Shown here: positions 23,386 to 34,048 of the stretch, one piece after another
Layout of the letters: each line of letters opens with the position of its first letter
How positions within the stretch are numbered: position 1 is the stretch's first letter
NCBI GenBank assembly: GCA_024305745.1
Contig: JAHRBS010000009.1
Span: forward strand, 186,001 to 250,000
Length of the DNA stretch: 64,000 bases
Direction of reading: 5' to 3'
Source of the DNA: Polyporus tsugae
Lineage: Eukaryota > Basidiomycota > Agaricomycetes > Polyporales > Polyporaceae
Position numbers and translations under genes: made by a program
Notes under the pieces: generated by a model
Databases searched by the model: none
The model's input: the letters and a program-made list of their open reading frames with translations, nothing else
What the model was told of the DNA's origin: nothing

Positions 23386-24474
23386 GGAAAGCAGTGAATC
23401 AATGGCGGGTAAAAGTAGAGGGAGTACAAGACACGAGCGCGTGGTTGCACATAAATTAAAAAAAGAGACTAAGACTGAGCAAAATTGTACAACCAGCAAG
23501 TCACGAGCTTGACTGGATCCATGCTATCCGAGCCGCATCAGTCTTTTGTTTCAAAACACAACCAAAGGCCAACAACATATTACTCACCACATACCCCGTA
23601 CATCCATAAACCAACCACAGTACACCCTCCTTAATCATCCAACTTTGTCACTCCTTTTGTTCACCATGGGGAAGTGTCAGACTATTGAATCTGATTCTGA
23701 TCCTGATCCATCAGCGCAGCCTTCTCGAAAGGTGAATGCATGTAAAGCCGTGTCTGACGAGGAGCTGCCTAGACGTCCAAGTAAGTCGTCTCCTGGCTCA
23801 CCAGCCCATGCCTCGGATATTGACATATACCTGTATTTGCAGTGCGCAAAGCAGCAAAGCATGCACACAAAGGTAATCCATTAGTGCAACACGTATGCAG
23901 ATAGGTAACTGTAACGTACTGTAGCCTGGGATCCTATTGCCCTAAAGTCCGGTAGAAATACAGCTAGAAACAAGAAGGAAGATCAGAAGGCAACCAAGCC
24001 TGGAGGTACACAGTCTTGACTCACCACTTGCAAAGTAATGCACTGACATATTCCAATCCCACAGCTGGACCAAAGCCAAGGCCTGTCGTGAAGACCACTG
24101 GCAAGTCATCGTGATCTAAGTGTCCCCCTCCCAACATTCCTCTAGACACATCCAAGGAGGAAGATGTCGTTCCTCAGACACAGAATACAAGTTCCTCTTC
24201 CAGCAAGAAGTCGAAGGGTCACCAGCCATCTGAGAACAAGCCCAAGACCTTGCCGCCGTCACTGAAACCAGCCAGCCTAAGGACAAAGGCAGATGTGAAG
24301 GACAAGTGAGCTGGCAAGGCAAAGGCAAAGGTCGTGGATGGCGACAGTGAAAGCAAGACAGAAGAGGAAATAGATGGCACGTCAACGTCCTCCAAGTCGA
24401 GCAGAGAATCAAGTGGGTTGGAGGAACTGGAGAAACGTGATCCAGGCGCCATTGAGGAAAAGTTTGCCAAAGAG

Positions 24475-25332
24475 GTATGCCTAGGCGCCCAATTGCTTCC
24501 ATTCTCGCACCATTGTTACCATAACTGGCCTCTTGTCTGACTGGTTCTTGGCCCCATTCTAGGTTCGACACAAGCCCCTCACATGTAACTGTGAGAGGGG
24601 CTTGTCGCAAAGTCCGCGTTAGTCCAGGGGTTTGGGGGACAGCCATCCATTAGATCAAACTGTTACCATGATAACAATCATTTCTTATTTACCTGATTAT
24701 CGCAATAGCATTCCCGGTAAGTTGTGGGTAAGGCTTTGAATATTAGCGCTTGCTACCCTATCCGCGACTCGGTGACGCGGGCCCAGGGTTTCCACTGAGA
24801 CTGCAAGGAGTTGGCCGCCTAGACTGTTGTATGTATCCTCCGAGTCTGGCCTTTCATGCACACAGGGTGTACATTGGGTGTGTGTTGATGTGGTAGTCAC
24901 GGTAGGGCTGGCGTATTGCAGTCAGTGGCCACAGTGCTGTTATAAACTTTCGAGCGACCCAATCACAAAGACGGTGGTGCAAGGTATAGCTTGTGTGCGT
25001 ACTAAGTATATAGGGTGAGAGGTCCCACTCCCAGCAATTGCGTCGCTGCGCGACTCCTCACACTGCTCCGAGACAGTGCTGCTGCCCAATTGGCAGCATC
25101 TTTGGCGCGAGCTTTGAGACGGATTTGGGCAGCGCGCGCTTGTCGGTGTCCTTGCAGGTAAGAGCCCAGATGTTAATCATATATCACGGATTAGAACCAC
25201 TGATTAAAATCACTTGTTATCTGATCTAATGATGGAGCCATCCCCCAAACGTCTACCATAACCCGGACTTTGCTACAAGACCATCCACGCTGACACGTGG
25301 ATGGTCTTGGTATGAGACTAGGCCCCATTCAG
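24475..25332 (+). other. Intron carrying the inverted-repeat element
   Basis: The donor GTATGC at 24475 follows ...FAKE in phase 0. The acceptor ATTCAG ends at 25332, where RITWADGG resumes in phase 0. Removing the element and one target copy leaves an 87 bp intron of normal size. The right-hand target copy is part of the 3' splice site, so the insertion may have been tolerated by splicing. Confidence 0.6.
24560..25320. mobile_element. 761 bp non-autonomous inverted-repeat element
   Basis: Flanked by a perfect 10 bp target duplication, GGCCCCATTC, at 24550-24559 and 25321-25330. Each end holds a hairpin: 24571-24606 with arms ACAAGCCCCTC.../...GAGGGGCTTGT, and 25275-25310 with CAAGACCATCCACG and its exact complement. 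Inside these, a similar sequence appears in inverted orientation at both ends (GCAAAGTCCGSGTTA, TTTGGGGGA, ATTAGATC). Termini read TAGGTTCGACACAAG and, reversed, TAGTCTCATACCAAG. No transposase frame. A target duplication of 9-10 bp is typical of Mutator-like elements, which is the likeliest class (inference). Confidence 0.75.
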
Positions 25333-25439
25333 CGCATTACATGGGCCGATGGGGGCAACGGTGATGATGAAAATGACACTGTATCAAGTACTCTGGACTC
25401 GACTCTCCACCTCGCTCTCCTGCAGGCTCACCGATCTGT

Positions 25440-25665
25440 TCACCTGCCCATTTGCCCATTCACTTACCCATCCATTTGCCCATCCACTCACCTGCTGCCC
25501 ATTTGCCACTTGGTTCACCCGTTCACTCACCCGCTGTCCGTTCACCTGTTGGTTCACCCGGTCGCTCACCCGTTGCCCGTTCCCCCATTGCCCGTTCCCC
25601 CGTTGCCCGTTCCCCTGCTGGTTTGTCCACCCATTCCATCTGTTCACCCGCCTGTCTGTCCACAC
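25440..25665 (+). repeat. Degenerate short tandem repeat (CACCCGTTGCCCGTTC-type)
   Basis: Repeats of the type CCCGTTCCCCCGTTGCCCGTTC and CATTCACTTACCCATCC. All frames give Pro/His/Thr/Val-rich low-complexity translations such as THP and PLPVPP. Probably spacer sequence or a low-complexity exon of the surrounding gene. Confidence 0.55.
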
Positions 25666-27058
25666 ACTTAGGCAATGATTTGCTTGCAATTTCGCCCACC
25701 AACTCACCTGTTGGGCATCGCATTCATTCACCAATCCGCTTTTCTCCCAGTTCACAACTCAGAACACAGTCACCAATCCGGACACCCCCAGGCTCCCCTG
25801 CAAACTTGTCCATCCATCCATCGTCCAATCTGTCTCGCTGGTTGCCCATGTCCAATCTGCGTGCGTCCATACAGCGGAGGAAGGACTCATCAGACAATGG
25901 CATACCCTCATCACCGGTACGTCTCCGCTACCGCATATTGGATTGGACAGACATGTTACTCATTTCTTGTACTCTAGGTCCCTCCACCAAAAAAGAAGGT
26001 GAAAACTGGCTCGATGAAGGAGACCAAGGAGCATGAAGATAGGAAAATGGAGAAGGAGTGCGAGGAGCATGTGGGGCGGAAGAAAGCAAAGGAGCGTGAG
26101 GAACGGAAAAGGGAGAAGGAGCGTAAAGAGCGCAAAGAGCGCAAGTGGCAGAAGGAGAAGCATGAGCGTGAGCAGCAGAAGAGGGAGAAAGAGGATGAGT
26201 GCGAGCGGCGGAAGAAGGAGAAGGACCGTGAGGCACGGAAGAGGAAGGACCACAAAGAGCACAAGCAGAAATGCGAGGCCCAAGGGACGATGGCAAAGCA
26301 TGCATCTGGAGTAGACTCATCTGCGACTAGCAAATCTTCTAAAGCTCAAGCAACCAAGGCTCGCACACATGACAGTATGTTCATTTTCCATGTCTTGTAA
26401 TCTTTGTTGTGTTTTCTCCTTGTTGCGTGCTCGCTCCGCTGACATCCCCCTCCATGTTTCTTCCATACCCCCTCCACAGACCAAACTTCAGATCTGTCCG
26501 ACAATGACGACAATAATGTGGCACCCCGACCATCCAAGGGGAAGCGGAAGTGTCCAGATGAGGTATGTGGTGCGCATTTCTTGCTCATTCTAGTTGATGA
26601 AACCTAGTGCAGGCGATCTCGTGGGTTAAGAATGGTTGGGAGGAAGGATTTCATCCCAACAAGTGGCGCGATATCAATAATGTGAGTCCCGCCTTTCAAT
26701 TCAATGCGTCTGTTGTTCATAAGATTTGTCATAGCATGATAGCAACTTGCCATCTGACTGTGATGACGACAATGAGCGCATTGATATCATCTGTGTTGGC
26801 GGGCATCTCAACCTCGGAAACCAGTATCCATGCGTGTACCATGTTGCAGTCTGCGCCATCAAGGAGGTCGAGACCTTTGTTGGTACAGTCAATGCATTCC
26901 TAGAAGGTGACACAGATGGACGTGACTACCTTCGCGACATCTTGATCAAGCATGCCACCGCTTTCAAGTACAGAGACATGGTGAAGCAGCTCAAGGACAA
27001 CAGGCATAAGCAGTATTGGAAGAAGTTTGCATCTATTGTAAGTGAGCACTCATGTTTT

Positions 27059-27476
27059 TGTCATGGTTTTTCGCGCCACGTTTGGTACCACAGTCACAGC
27101 CACCAACCCTAACCCAGGGGTCACCCATTTCCGGACTCCATACCGGACACTGATCAGCATTATGTAATAGTACTTACCTCTTTGTTCTCCTTTTGGACTG
27201 GCTCACCTGCCATCAGTACCCAAGCCTGCCCTGAAGCCAGGTGGTCTGTGCACCTGTCATGTATAGTATATAAGGGCTGTGATGTGGGCTAAGAGACCTT
27301 AGATTCTGTCTCTTGTTCACTCCCCCATCATCTATAGGCAGCTTAACAGCCCCTGCCATCCTCTGCCTTCTAGTCTAGGCCAATCTATCCTCTACTTCTG
27401 TTGCCACCCTCTGTGTGTCTCCATCAGTGAGCCCCCCCTTTTGTTTGTTTTGTGGCACAGTCGTTTGGCTGTGACA
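27059..27476 (+). repeat. 5' LTR
   Basis: 418 bp, beginning TGTCATGG and ending GGCTGTGACA. By eye it differs from the 3' LTR at roughly 15 positions, mostly in the first 120 bp. A TATATAAG box lies at 27267-27274. Confidence 0.92.
27267..27311 (+). promoter_or_regulatory. LTR promoter and probable transcript start
   Basis: TATATAAG at 27267-27274 lies 34 bases before AGATTCTGTCT (27301-27311). That 11-mer is the exact reverse complement of 27479-27489, just behind the LTR. If transcription starts near 27301, the RNA 5' end can pair with the primer-binding site, as in Tf1. Confidence 0.55.
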
Positions 27477-27478
27477 TT

Positions 27479-27489
27479 AGACAGAATCT
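27479..27489 (+). other. Primer-binding site, self-priming type
   Basis: AGACAGAATCT, two bases after the end of the 5' LTR, complementary over 11 of 11 bases to LTR positions 27301-27311. Eleven bases is also the length used for self-priming in Tf1. Confidence 0.6.
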
Positions 27490-27510
27490 CACACCTAGGC
27501 CCCTGGTTCA

Positions 27511-28095
27511 GTGCCCAAGTCACTAGCCAGCCATCTCTCTTCCCCCCAGGAGTTTTATACATGTTTATCATCCCCCATTCCCTCCAAGGAGCAAGACCTC
27601 CAGGAGTTTACCCATCACCACTTCAAGAGGCATGGTCATCTTCCAGTCCAGGACCAGATATCCTGTGTACTTGTGGACTTTGCTGAGGATCACCTTTGCT
27701 ACTGCCTTTGGGAGCATGCACCTCTGGTCCCTTGTCGCAAGGCTCTGCCTCAACCTGTCCCCTACGCCCAACCTTTGCTGAACACACCCCGCATCCAGGC
27801 ACCCACGCCCACGCTACCAACCCCTGTCCTACCACTACCTATCCCCCTTGCATGCCGCATCTCTGCTGCACCACTTCCAGCTTTCACCCGCACCAACATC
27901 AACGACAACCTCGCTATCATCGAGACCAAGGCCCACGCCGTCCTTAAGCGCCTCCAGGCCGTCTTTGACCGCAAGGTGCTACTCAACGACCTTCTGCACA
28001 ACCATTGTCTAGCCATCCAACGTGTCAGCAACCAACTGGAGTGGATCAGCGACAACATCAACCACAGCGGACCCAACTGGACCCACCATCAATAG
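27511..28095 (+). CDS. Extra open frame between 5' LTR and gag
   Basis: Uninterrupted 194-codon frame in the leader of the retrotransposon. Its middle is Pro-rich (APTPTLPTPVLPLPIPLA). Its C-terminal third is likely helical (IIETKAHAVLKRLQAVFDRK, RVSNQLEWISDNINH). No known retroviral domain is evident. It stays open although pol is full of stops. It could be an N-terminal gag extension or an independent small protein. Confidence 0.4.
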   Translation: MPKSLASHLSSPQEFYTCLSSPIPSKEQDLQEFTHHHFKRHGHLPVQDQISCVLVDFAEDHLCYCLWEHAPLVPCRKALPQPVPYAQPLLNTPRIQAPTPTLPTPVLPLPIPLACRISAAPLPAFTRTNINDNLAIIETKAHAVLKRLQAVFDRKVLLNDLLHNHCLAIQRVSNQLEWISDNINHSGPNWTHHQ

Positions 28096-28270
28096 TGGAG
28101 CATCGACTGGTTCTGCAAGGAGTTTGGAAAGATAAAGTTTTCAGGTTTAGGACAATGCTTCCCTAGAGTAGTGAACGCAATTGTTGAGCTAGACAAGTTT
28201 GGGTACTTAGACTGGATTGTCCTGTAGTCTCCCCTTTGGTACAACAACCCCTGGAGTTTGGAAATACATC

Positions 28271-29854
28271 ATGTCTCACTTTGAAGTTCTCCCAACGGAT
28301 GCCTTTGGGCCCAATGAACCACGCACCCCACCCGGTGGAGGAAACCCACCCAAAACAGAAACGACCCCCTGGCCAGCATCTCAACACCCCACACGCCCAC
28401 TGTCCCCAACTCCAACCCTAGAACCAATGCAGGAACCCACGACCTGGGCCTTTCAAGGCGTAGAGTACAACACACTCGAAGAGGCAATCCAAGTATCTGG
28501 TACACACTTCGAAATCCACGCCTCATACATCAATTGGTTGCTGGCAATAACCAACAACATGGTCAGGAAGGATATTGTGGAAGTCTACAACCAGCTAGGA
28601 AACAAAATGTACGAACACCGAAACTCAACTGTTGTCGACATCCATGATCTCCGAACCCAACAAGAAAAGTTTGTCACTCATGCAACACTTCGTAGGAACC
28701 TGGATGACCTGGAAACCCGCTGTTACGACTTGGAAACGGAGAATGATATGCTCAAGGCCGAGAGGGAAGTCCTCAAAATGGAGATGGACGTCCTCAACAC
28801 CAACACTATGATGCTCGTTGAAGCGATCAAGGAACTGAAAATGCAAGTTGCTTCCCTCATTTCTCACCCGACCACGGCACCTACCCGCACGGCCCCGGCA
28901 ACGGCCCCATCGCACAACACCCACTGGCCTAGAATTGCGGACCCTTCCAAGTTTAAAGGCAAGACCCCGGATCTTACGGTGGAGCAGTGGTTCCAGAAAC
29001 TTGGCATTTGGTTCCGGTACCAGAACATCACAGCAGACGACGACAAGATCACCACCACTTTGTTGTTCTTAGAAGGAGGAGCCCAGTCGTACATGGATGA
29101 CTATGCCCAAAAGGCCACGGACAACACCTACCTTGGCACCTGGACCAGTTTCATCGACCGGCTCAAGAGTGGATACCGAGAACTGGCACCAGAAAAGTCT
29201 GCTCAGCAATCTCTGGAGGAACTGTGTGTCAAGTCCCACTTGTCCCTTGCCTCGTTTGCGGAGAACTTCCGCTGTTTTGCCATCAAGTCTGGTTACTCTG
29301 ATGTGGAGCTCATTCACCGCATTGATGCCCAGTGCAAGGGTGATCTCCGTACCACTATGATCACCCACCGCTCCTTGTCACCGTTTACTATCCTGACGAA
29401 GTGGGAGAACTTCCTTGACTGGGTGCTCGAGATCGAGATGAACTACCGAGGAAACAAGTACCACAAGGCCATCTCCTCTTCAAGAGCTGCCAGAGATCCC
29501 GATGCCATGGACATCGATGCAATGCGCAAGCCAGAGAAGCTCTCCAAGGAACAAGAGGACTGGCTAGCCAAGAAGATGTGCTTCCGGTGCGGCAAACACC
29601 CTTACAAGTCTGGCACCAAGTGTCGCAACCCGGTATACAAGAGGTACTACGAGCTTCCCGACTTCAAAGGCAAGGGTGTTGCACCAACCAAGATACATGC
29701 CATTGAGGAAGAAACCAAGGCCAACAACCGGGACAAAATGGAGTTTGTTGTCAACACACTCAAGGAGTTTGAACTCAGAAGCAAGCAAGAGCATCAGGAA
29801 ACCACTGCACGGATTGTCGAGACCAACAAGCAAGATTTTCTCCAGCGGATGTAA
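28271..29854 (+). CDS. gag: Retrotransposon gag
   Basis: 527-codon frame from MSHFEVLPTDAF, open throughout. The N-terminal half contains a coiled-coil-like helix (LETENDMLKAEREVLKMEMD). The middle matches the Ty3-type capsid (GKTPDLTVEQWFQKLGIWF, LFLEGGAQSYM, LASFAENFRCFAIKSGY). A degenerate zinc knuckle (CFRCGKHPYKSGTKC) lies near residue 438. Gag forms the particle and binds element RNA. The longer open frame starts at 28217; 28271 was preferred as the first ATG giving a normal gag N-terminus. Confidence 0.8.
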   Translation: MSHFEVLPTDAFGPNEPRTPPGGGNPPKTETTPWPASQHPTRPLSPTPTLEPMQEPTTWAFQGVEYNTLEEAIQVSGTHFEIHASYINWLLAITNNMVRKDIVEVYNQLGNKMYEHRNSTVVDIHDLRTQQEKFVTHATLRRNLDDLETRCYDLETENDMLKAEREVLKMEMDVLNTNTMMLVEAIKELKMQVASLISHPTTAPTRTAPATAPSHNTHWPRIADPSKFKGKTPDLTVEQWFQKLGIWFRYQNITADDDKITTTLLFLEGGAQSYMDDYAQKATDNTYLGTWTSFIDRLKSGYRELAPEKSAQQSLEELCVKSHLSLASFAENFRCFAIKSGYSDVELIHRIDAQCKGDLRTTMITHRSLSPFTILTKWENFLDWVLEIEMNYRGNKYHKAISSSRAARDPDAMDIDAMRKPEKLSKEQEDWLAKKMCFRCGKHPYKSGTKCRNPVYKRYYELPDFKGKGVAPTKIHAIEEETKANNRDKMEFVVNTLKEFELRSKQEHQETTARIVETNKQDFLQRM

Positions 29855-29925
29855 CGGGGACTGGCTGTAACATCCGATCCATATGTACTAGTAACGACCA
29901 CCTAGAGGAATCATTTGTACCTAAA

Positions 29926-32900
29926 TTGAACTATCTATATCTCGCTTCATCATGCAGACAGCGACAGTCACTCAATTTAAAGCTCACCCTCAGGCAAGGT
30001 ACATGTGAAATCCAGTCAAAAAACCTCCTAGATTGTGGAGCCTATTTGAGTTTTGCACACTATTGTTTTGTTCAGGAACATGGCCTGGAATTACAACACC
30101 TCTCATGAGAGATATGAGTGTTCAATGCCGATGCAACGGAAAACAAGAAGGGTCTGATCATGCACTATGTCCGGTGTCTCGTTACAATTGACAACCACAC
30201 TAGTTGGCAGTCTTTCCTGGTCACAGATATAGGAAATTGAGATATCATTGTCAGCATGACTTTCCTCCAGGAATACAACCCAGAAGTCAATTGGAAGGCT
30301 GGTCAAGTAAAGTTTACATGCTGCCTGCACACCTGCCTACCCAAGCCAGTCTCAGTACAGGAAGAAGAAATCCGGACAGTAGAAGAGCCCCGACTAGAGG
30401 AGTTTGCACGAGACACCTACAGTCAGCTAGACCGCGAGCCCTGGGACAGTACCAAACAGTTTGTACATTGGATGCAGTTTTCTGATGACCCTGATGCCCG
30501 CACACTGCAAACACGGATCAAGGAGAAGAAGGAAGGAACACCGGCGCCAGGAACCCAGGACAAGGACTACTGGTCTAACCATGTACCCACCCACTATCAT
30601 CAGTATGGTGATGTCTTTTCCAAGACAGCTTCAGAGCGAATGCCTATTCGCAAGCCCTATGATCACCCCATCGAGTTTGTGGAAGGAGCAACATTGCCAA
30701 AGCCAGCCAAGCTTTACCCACTCAACCCCCAGGAATGGAACTCCCTCAATGGATGGATCAATGAGCAGGAAGCTAAGAGATATATCTGACGGTCAAAGAG
30801 CCCAGCTGCCGCCCCTGTATTCTTTGTCAAGAAAAAGGATGGCAGCCTGCGACTGGTACAGGACTACCGTGCCCTCAATGCTGTCACCAAGAAGGACAAG
30901 TTCCCTATACCACGGATCCCGGACCTTATCGACCATTTATCTCAGTCATCAATCTTCACCTTGCTGGACCTGAGATGGGGCTACAACAATGTTCATATAC
31001 GGGAAGGGGATGAGGAGAAAGCAGCATTTATCACTCACCGCGGTCTGTACGAGCCAACGGTAATGACATTTGATCTTTGCAATGCCCCGAGCACCTTCCA
31101 AGCCATGATGAACGAGATCCTCAAGGAGGAGATTGCTACGGGACACGTGGTAGTTTACACCGACAATATCCTCATCTTCACAGATGACCTCACACTCCAC
31201 CGGCAACTCACGGAACGAGTGCTCCAGAAACTACAGGCAAACGATCTCTTCATTAAGCCTGAGAAGTGCAAGTTTGAACAACAGTCGGTTGAATTCCTTG
31301 GGTTGATCATCTCAAAGGATTCCATCACAATGGACCCAGCCAAGGTTGAAGGTGTAAAGAACTGGCCAACACCGACCAAAGTCAAGCATGTACAGGCATT
31401 CCTCGGCCTTGCCAACTTCTACCAACATTTCATCAAGGACTTCTCAAAGATAGCTCGCCCACTCACAGTTCTCACCTGCAAGGACGCACCTTGGCAGTGG
31501 GGAGAAGACCAAGAAAACACCTTCCAGAGCCTCAAGACTGCCTTCACCACTGCTCCGATCCTCCAAATCCCCAATGACACTGCACCTTTCCGCCTGGAAA
31601 CAGACTCATCTGACTTCACCACAGGGGCAGTACTGGAGCAGTTGGGTGAAGACAAACTATGGCGCCCAGTAGTGTTTTACTCCAAGTCCTTGAATGAGCA
31701 TGAACGCAACTATGAGATCTATGACAAGGAGTTACTGGCCATCATATGCGCTTTGGAGGAATATTGCCACTACCTGGAGGGACACCCTGAGCTGGTTGAG
31801 ATCTGGTCGGATCACCTTAACCTCACCTACTTCCGGCAGGCCCAGAAGCTCACTCGTTGCCAAGCTCGCTGGAGTTTATTCCTTTCCCATTTCAACTTCA
31901 ACCTACGACACTGACCCAGCAAGACAATGCTTTGTGCCGACCCTCTGTCCAGGAGGCCAGATCATGAGGAGGGGGTAAGCAGCGACAATGATGGCCGAAC
32001 ACTGCTGAAGCCGGAGTTTTTTGCCATCAAAGCCATGCAAACCACCCATGCCTCCAAAGTCAATGATAGACAACTACTGGACAAGATCAAGAAGGTGCTT
32101 GAAGATGACACAATGACCAAGGACTACAAGGCACTGCTCGATAGTGGCCCACGGGAGTTTGGAAAACCACTGCAGGAATGGAACTTTGAGAATGGCCTAC
32201 TGCTCTACAGAGGAAAAGTTTACGTCCCAAAGGACCAGAAACTACGACTGGAGCTGCTCAGACTCCACCATGACACTACACTCGCAGGACACCCTGGCCG
32301 ATGGAAGACCCAGGAACTCATCAGCCGCAACTACTGGTGGCCTGGAATGTCAGTTGATGTCAAGAAGTATATCAAGGGGTGCAATACATGCCAACATAAC
32401 AAAGCCTCACGCAGCCCCCCCTTCGTACTACTGCAGCCAAATGAAGTCCCAGCTGGACCATGGGAGATCTGGAGCATTGACCTCATCACTCAACTCCCTG
32501 AGTCCTACGACAGACACGGCAACATTTACACAGCCATTGCAGTAGTAGTAGACCGGTTAACTAAGCGAGCCCACTTCTTTGCATGTGATGACCACTTCTC
32601 AGCCTCAGATGCAGCAGAACTCGTCTACGAACACATACTCAAACATCATGGCCTACCTCGACGGATCATCTTGGACTGAGGAACACAGTTTGCCAGTGCG
32701 CTCTTCAAGGAGTTTTGTGGAAAGTTGGGTATCCGAGCCTCAATGTCGACCGCCTACCATCTCCAGACCGATGGCCAGACAGAACGAGTTAACCAGTCAT
32801 TCAAACAGTACCTACGGATCTTCACCGAACACTGCCCAGATGATTGGGCCTCCCTTCTATCCACTGCAGAGTTTTCCTACAACAATGCTGCACACGAGTC

Positions 32901-33618
32901 TACCAGGTTATCACCCTTCTTTGTGGAATACGGATACCACCCCAAAATGGCCCCAGATGTACAGGGAGAACTAGGTTTCCCAACCCTCGAAGACATCTTC
33001 CAGTACCAAACGGAGGCCCAGGAACAGGCACAAGCCTCCCTAACCCTCACTGCAGAACGGATGAAGTGGTACTACGACAAACACAAGTGTGAAATGCCAT
33101 TCAAGGTTGGGGACAAAGTCCTCCTCAAGGGAAGGGACCTCAGGATCAAACAGTCATCAGCAAAGTTATCCGCAAAGAACTATGGGCCCTACGAAATTGT
33201 CGACCAAGTTGGGCCTGTCGACTTCCGTCTACAACTCCCAGCTACAAACAAGGTCCACCCTGTCTTCCATGCTTCTAAACTCATCCCCTACCACGAGGAC
33301 GAGATTGGCAACCGTAACCCATCAAAACCACCTGCCATAGAGGTGGAAGGACATGACGAGTTTGAGGTCGAAAAGATCCTCGACTCCAAGACCTACTACA
33401 GATATGTCCAATACCTTGTGAAATGGGTTGGATACAATATCAGCAAAGCCACTTGGGAACCAGTACAGAATGTCAAGCACTGCAAAGAACTACTCGATGA
33501 ATTCCACACCTCGCACCCTGACACTGTGCAACCAATATCCCTCACCAATCCACGGCCAGTACAAGCTCAGTTTAATCGTCAAGTTTGGTACGATCGCTTC
33601 GCTGGAGCTCAGCCTTGA
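29926..33618 (+). pseudogene. pol: Retrotransposon pol, inactivated
   Basis: One frame throughout, broken by six TGA codons at 30106, 30115, 30238, 30787, 31912 and 32677. Order: aspartic protease (LLDCGAYLSF, 30,030), reverse transcriptase (VFFVKKKDGSLRLVQDYRAL at 30,820; FTLLDLRWGYNNV; active site YTDN where YxDD is expected, 31,156), RNase H (ETDSSDFTTGAVL at 31,600; KELLAIICALEE), integrase zinc finger (LHHDTTLAGHPG...CNTCQ), catalytic core (IDLITQLP at 32,476; a stop in place of Arg before GTQF at 32,677; QTDGQTERVNQ at 32,767) and a C-terminal chromodomain (KILDSKTYYRYVQYLVKWVG, 33,373). Confidence 0.9.
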
Positions 33619-33629
33619 GGAGGGGGTAG

Positions 33630-34047
33630 TGTCACAGTTTTTCGCACCACGTTTGGTACCACAGTCACAGCCACCAACCCTAACCCCAGGCTCACCCATT
33701 TCCGGACTCTAGCCTGGACACTGGTCATCATTATGTAATAGTACTTACCTCTTTGTTCTCCTTTTGGACTGGCTCACCTGCCATCAGTACCCAAGCCTGC
33801 CCTGAAGCCAGGTGGTCTGTGCACCTGTCATGTATAGTATATAAGGGCTGTGATGTGGGCTCAGAGACCTTAGATTCTGTCTCTTGTTCATTCCCCCATC
33901 ATCTGTAGGCAGCTTAACAGCCCCTGCCATCCTCTGCCTTCTAGTCTAGGCCAATCTATCCTCTACTTCTGTTGCCACCCTCTGTGTGTCTCCATCAGTG
34001 AGCCCCCCCTTTTGTTTGTTTTGTGGCACAGTCGTTTGGCTGTGACA
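33630..34047 (+). repeat. 3' LTR
   Basis: 418 bp, TGTCACAG...TGTGACA, preceded by the purine tract GAGGAGGGGG. Same length as the 5' LTR. Confidence 0.92.
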
Positions 34048-34048
34048 G

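Larger units (their letters stand above)
23666..27039 (+). pseudogene. Multi-exon gene of unknown function, cut by an LTR element
   Basis: Divergent from the Plavaka-like transposase with 280 bp between starts. Exons include 23666-about 23780 (MGKCQTIESDSDPDPS), a Ser/Lys-rich block 24,120-24,474 (SSSSSKKSKGHQPSENKPK), a block from 25,333 (RITWADGGNGDDEND), a highly charged Lys/Glu/Arg segment 25,996-26,290, then WVKNGWEEGFHPNKW and CVYHVAVCAIKEVETFVGTV up to 27039. Two in-frame TGA codons interrupt the Ser/Lys block (24,112-24,117 and about 24,307). The last exon ends in a GTAAGT donor at 27040, only 19 bp before the 5' LTR of the retrotransposon, and no further exon is seen on the other side. 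No family recognised. It may be an accessory gene of the transposon. Confidence 0.45.
27059..34047 (+). mobile_element. Ty3-type chromodomain LTR retrotransposon (dead copy)
   Basis: Full-length element of about 7 kb with two 418 bp LTRs, a primer-binding site, an extra 5' open frame, gag and a pol reading frame ordered protease, reverse transcriptase, RNase H, integrase and chromodomain. This order and the chromodomain place it among chromoviruses (Tf1/sushi group of Ty3-type elements). Six TGA stops in pol and a changed reverse-transcriptase active site make it inactive. Flanking 5 bp sequences (GTTTT on the left, GATGA on the right) do not match. Confidence 0.9.

Noticed and set aside
25928..26333. 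Leucine/phenylalanine-rich minus-strand frames that look like membrane proteins
   Set aside because: They are the complement of the Lys/Glu-rich exon (GAG/AAG repeats give CTC/CTT), a compositional artefact.
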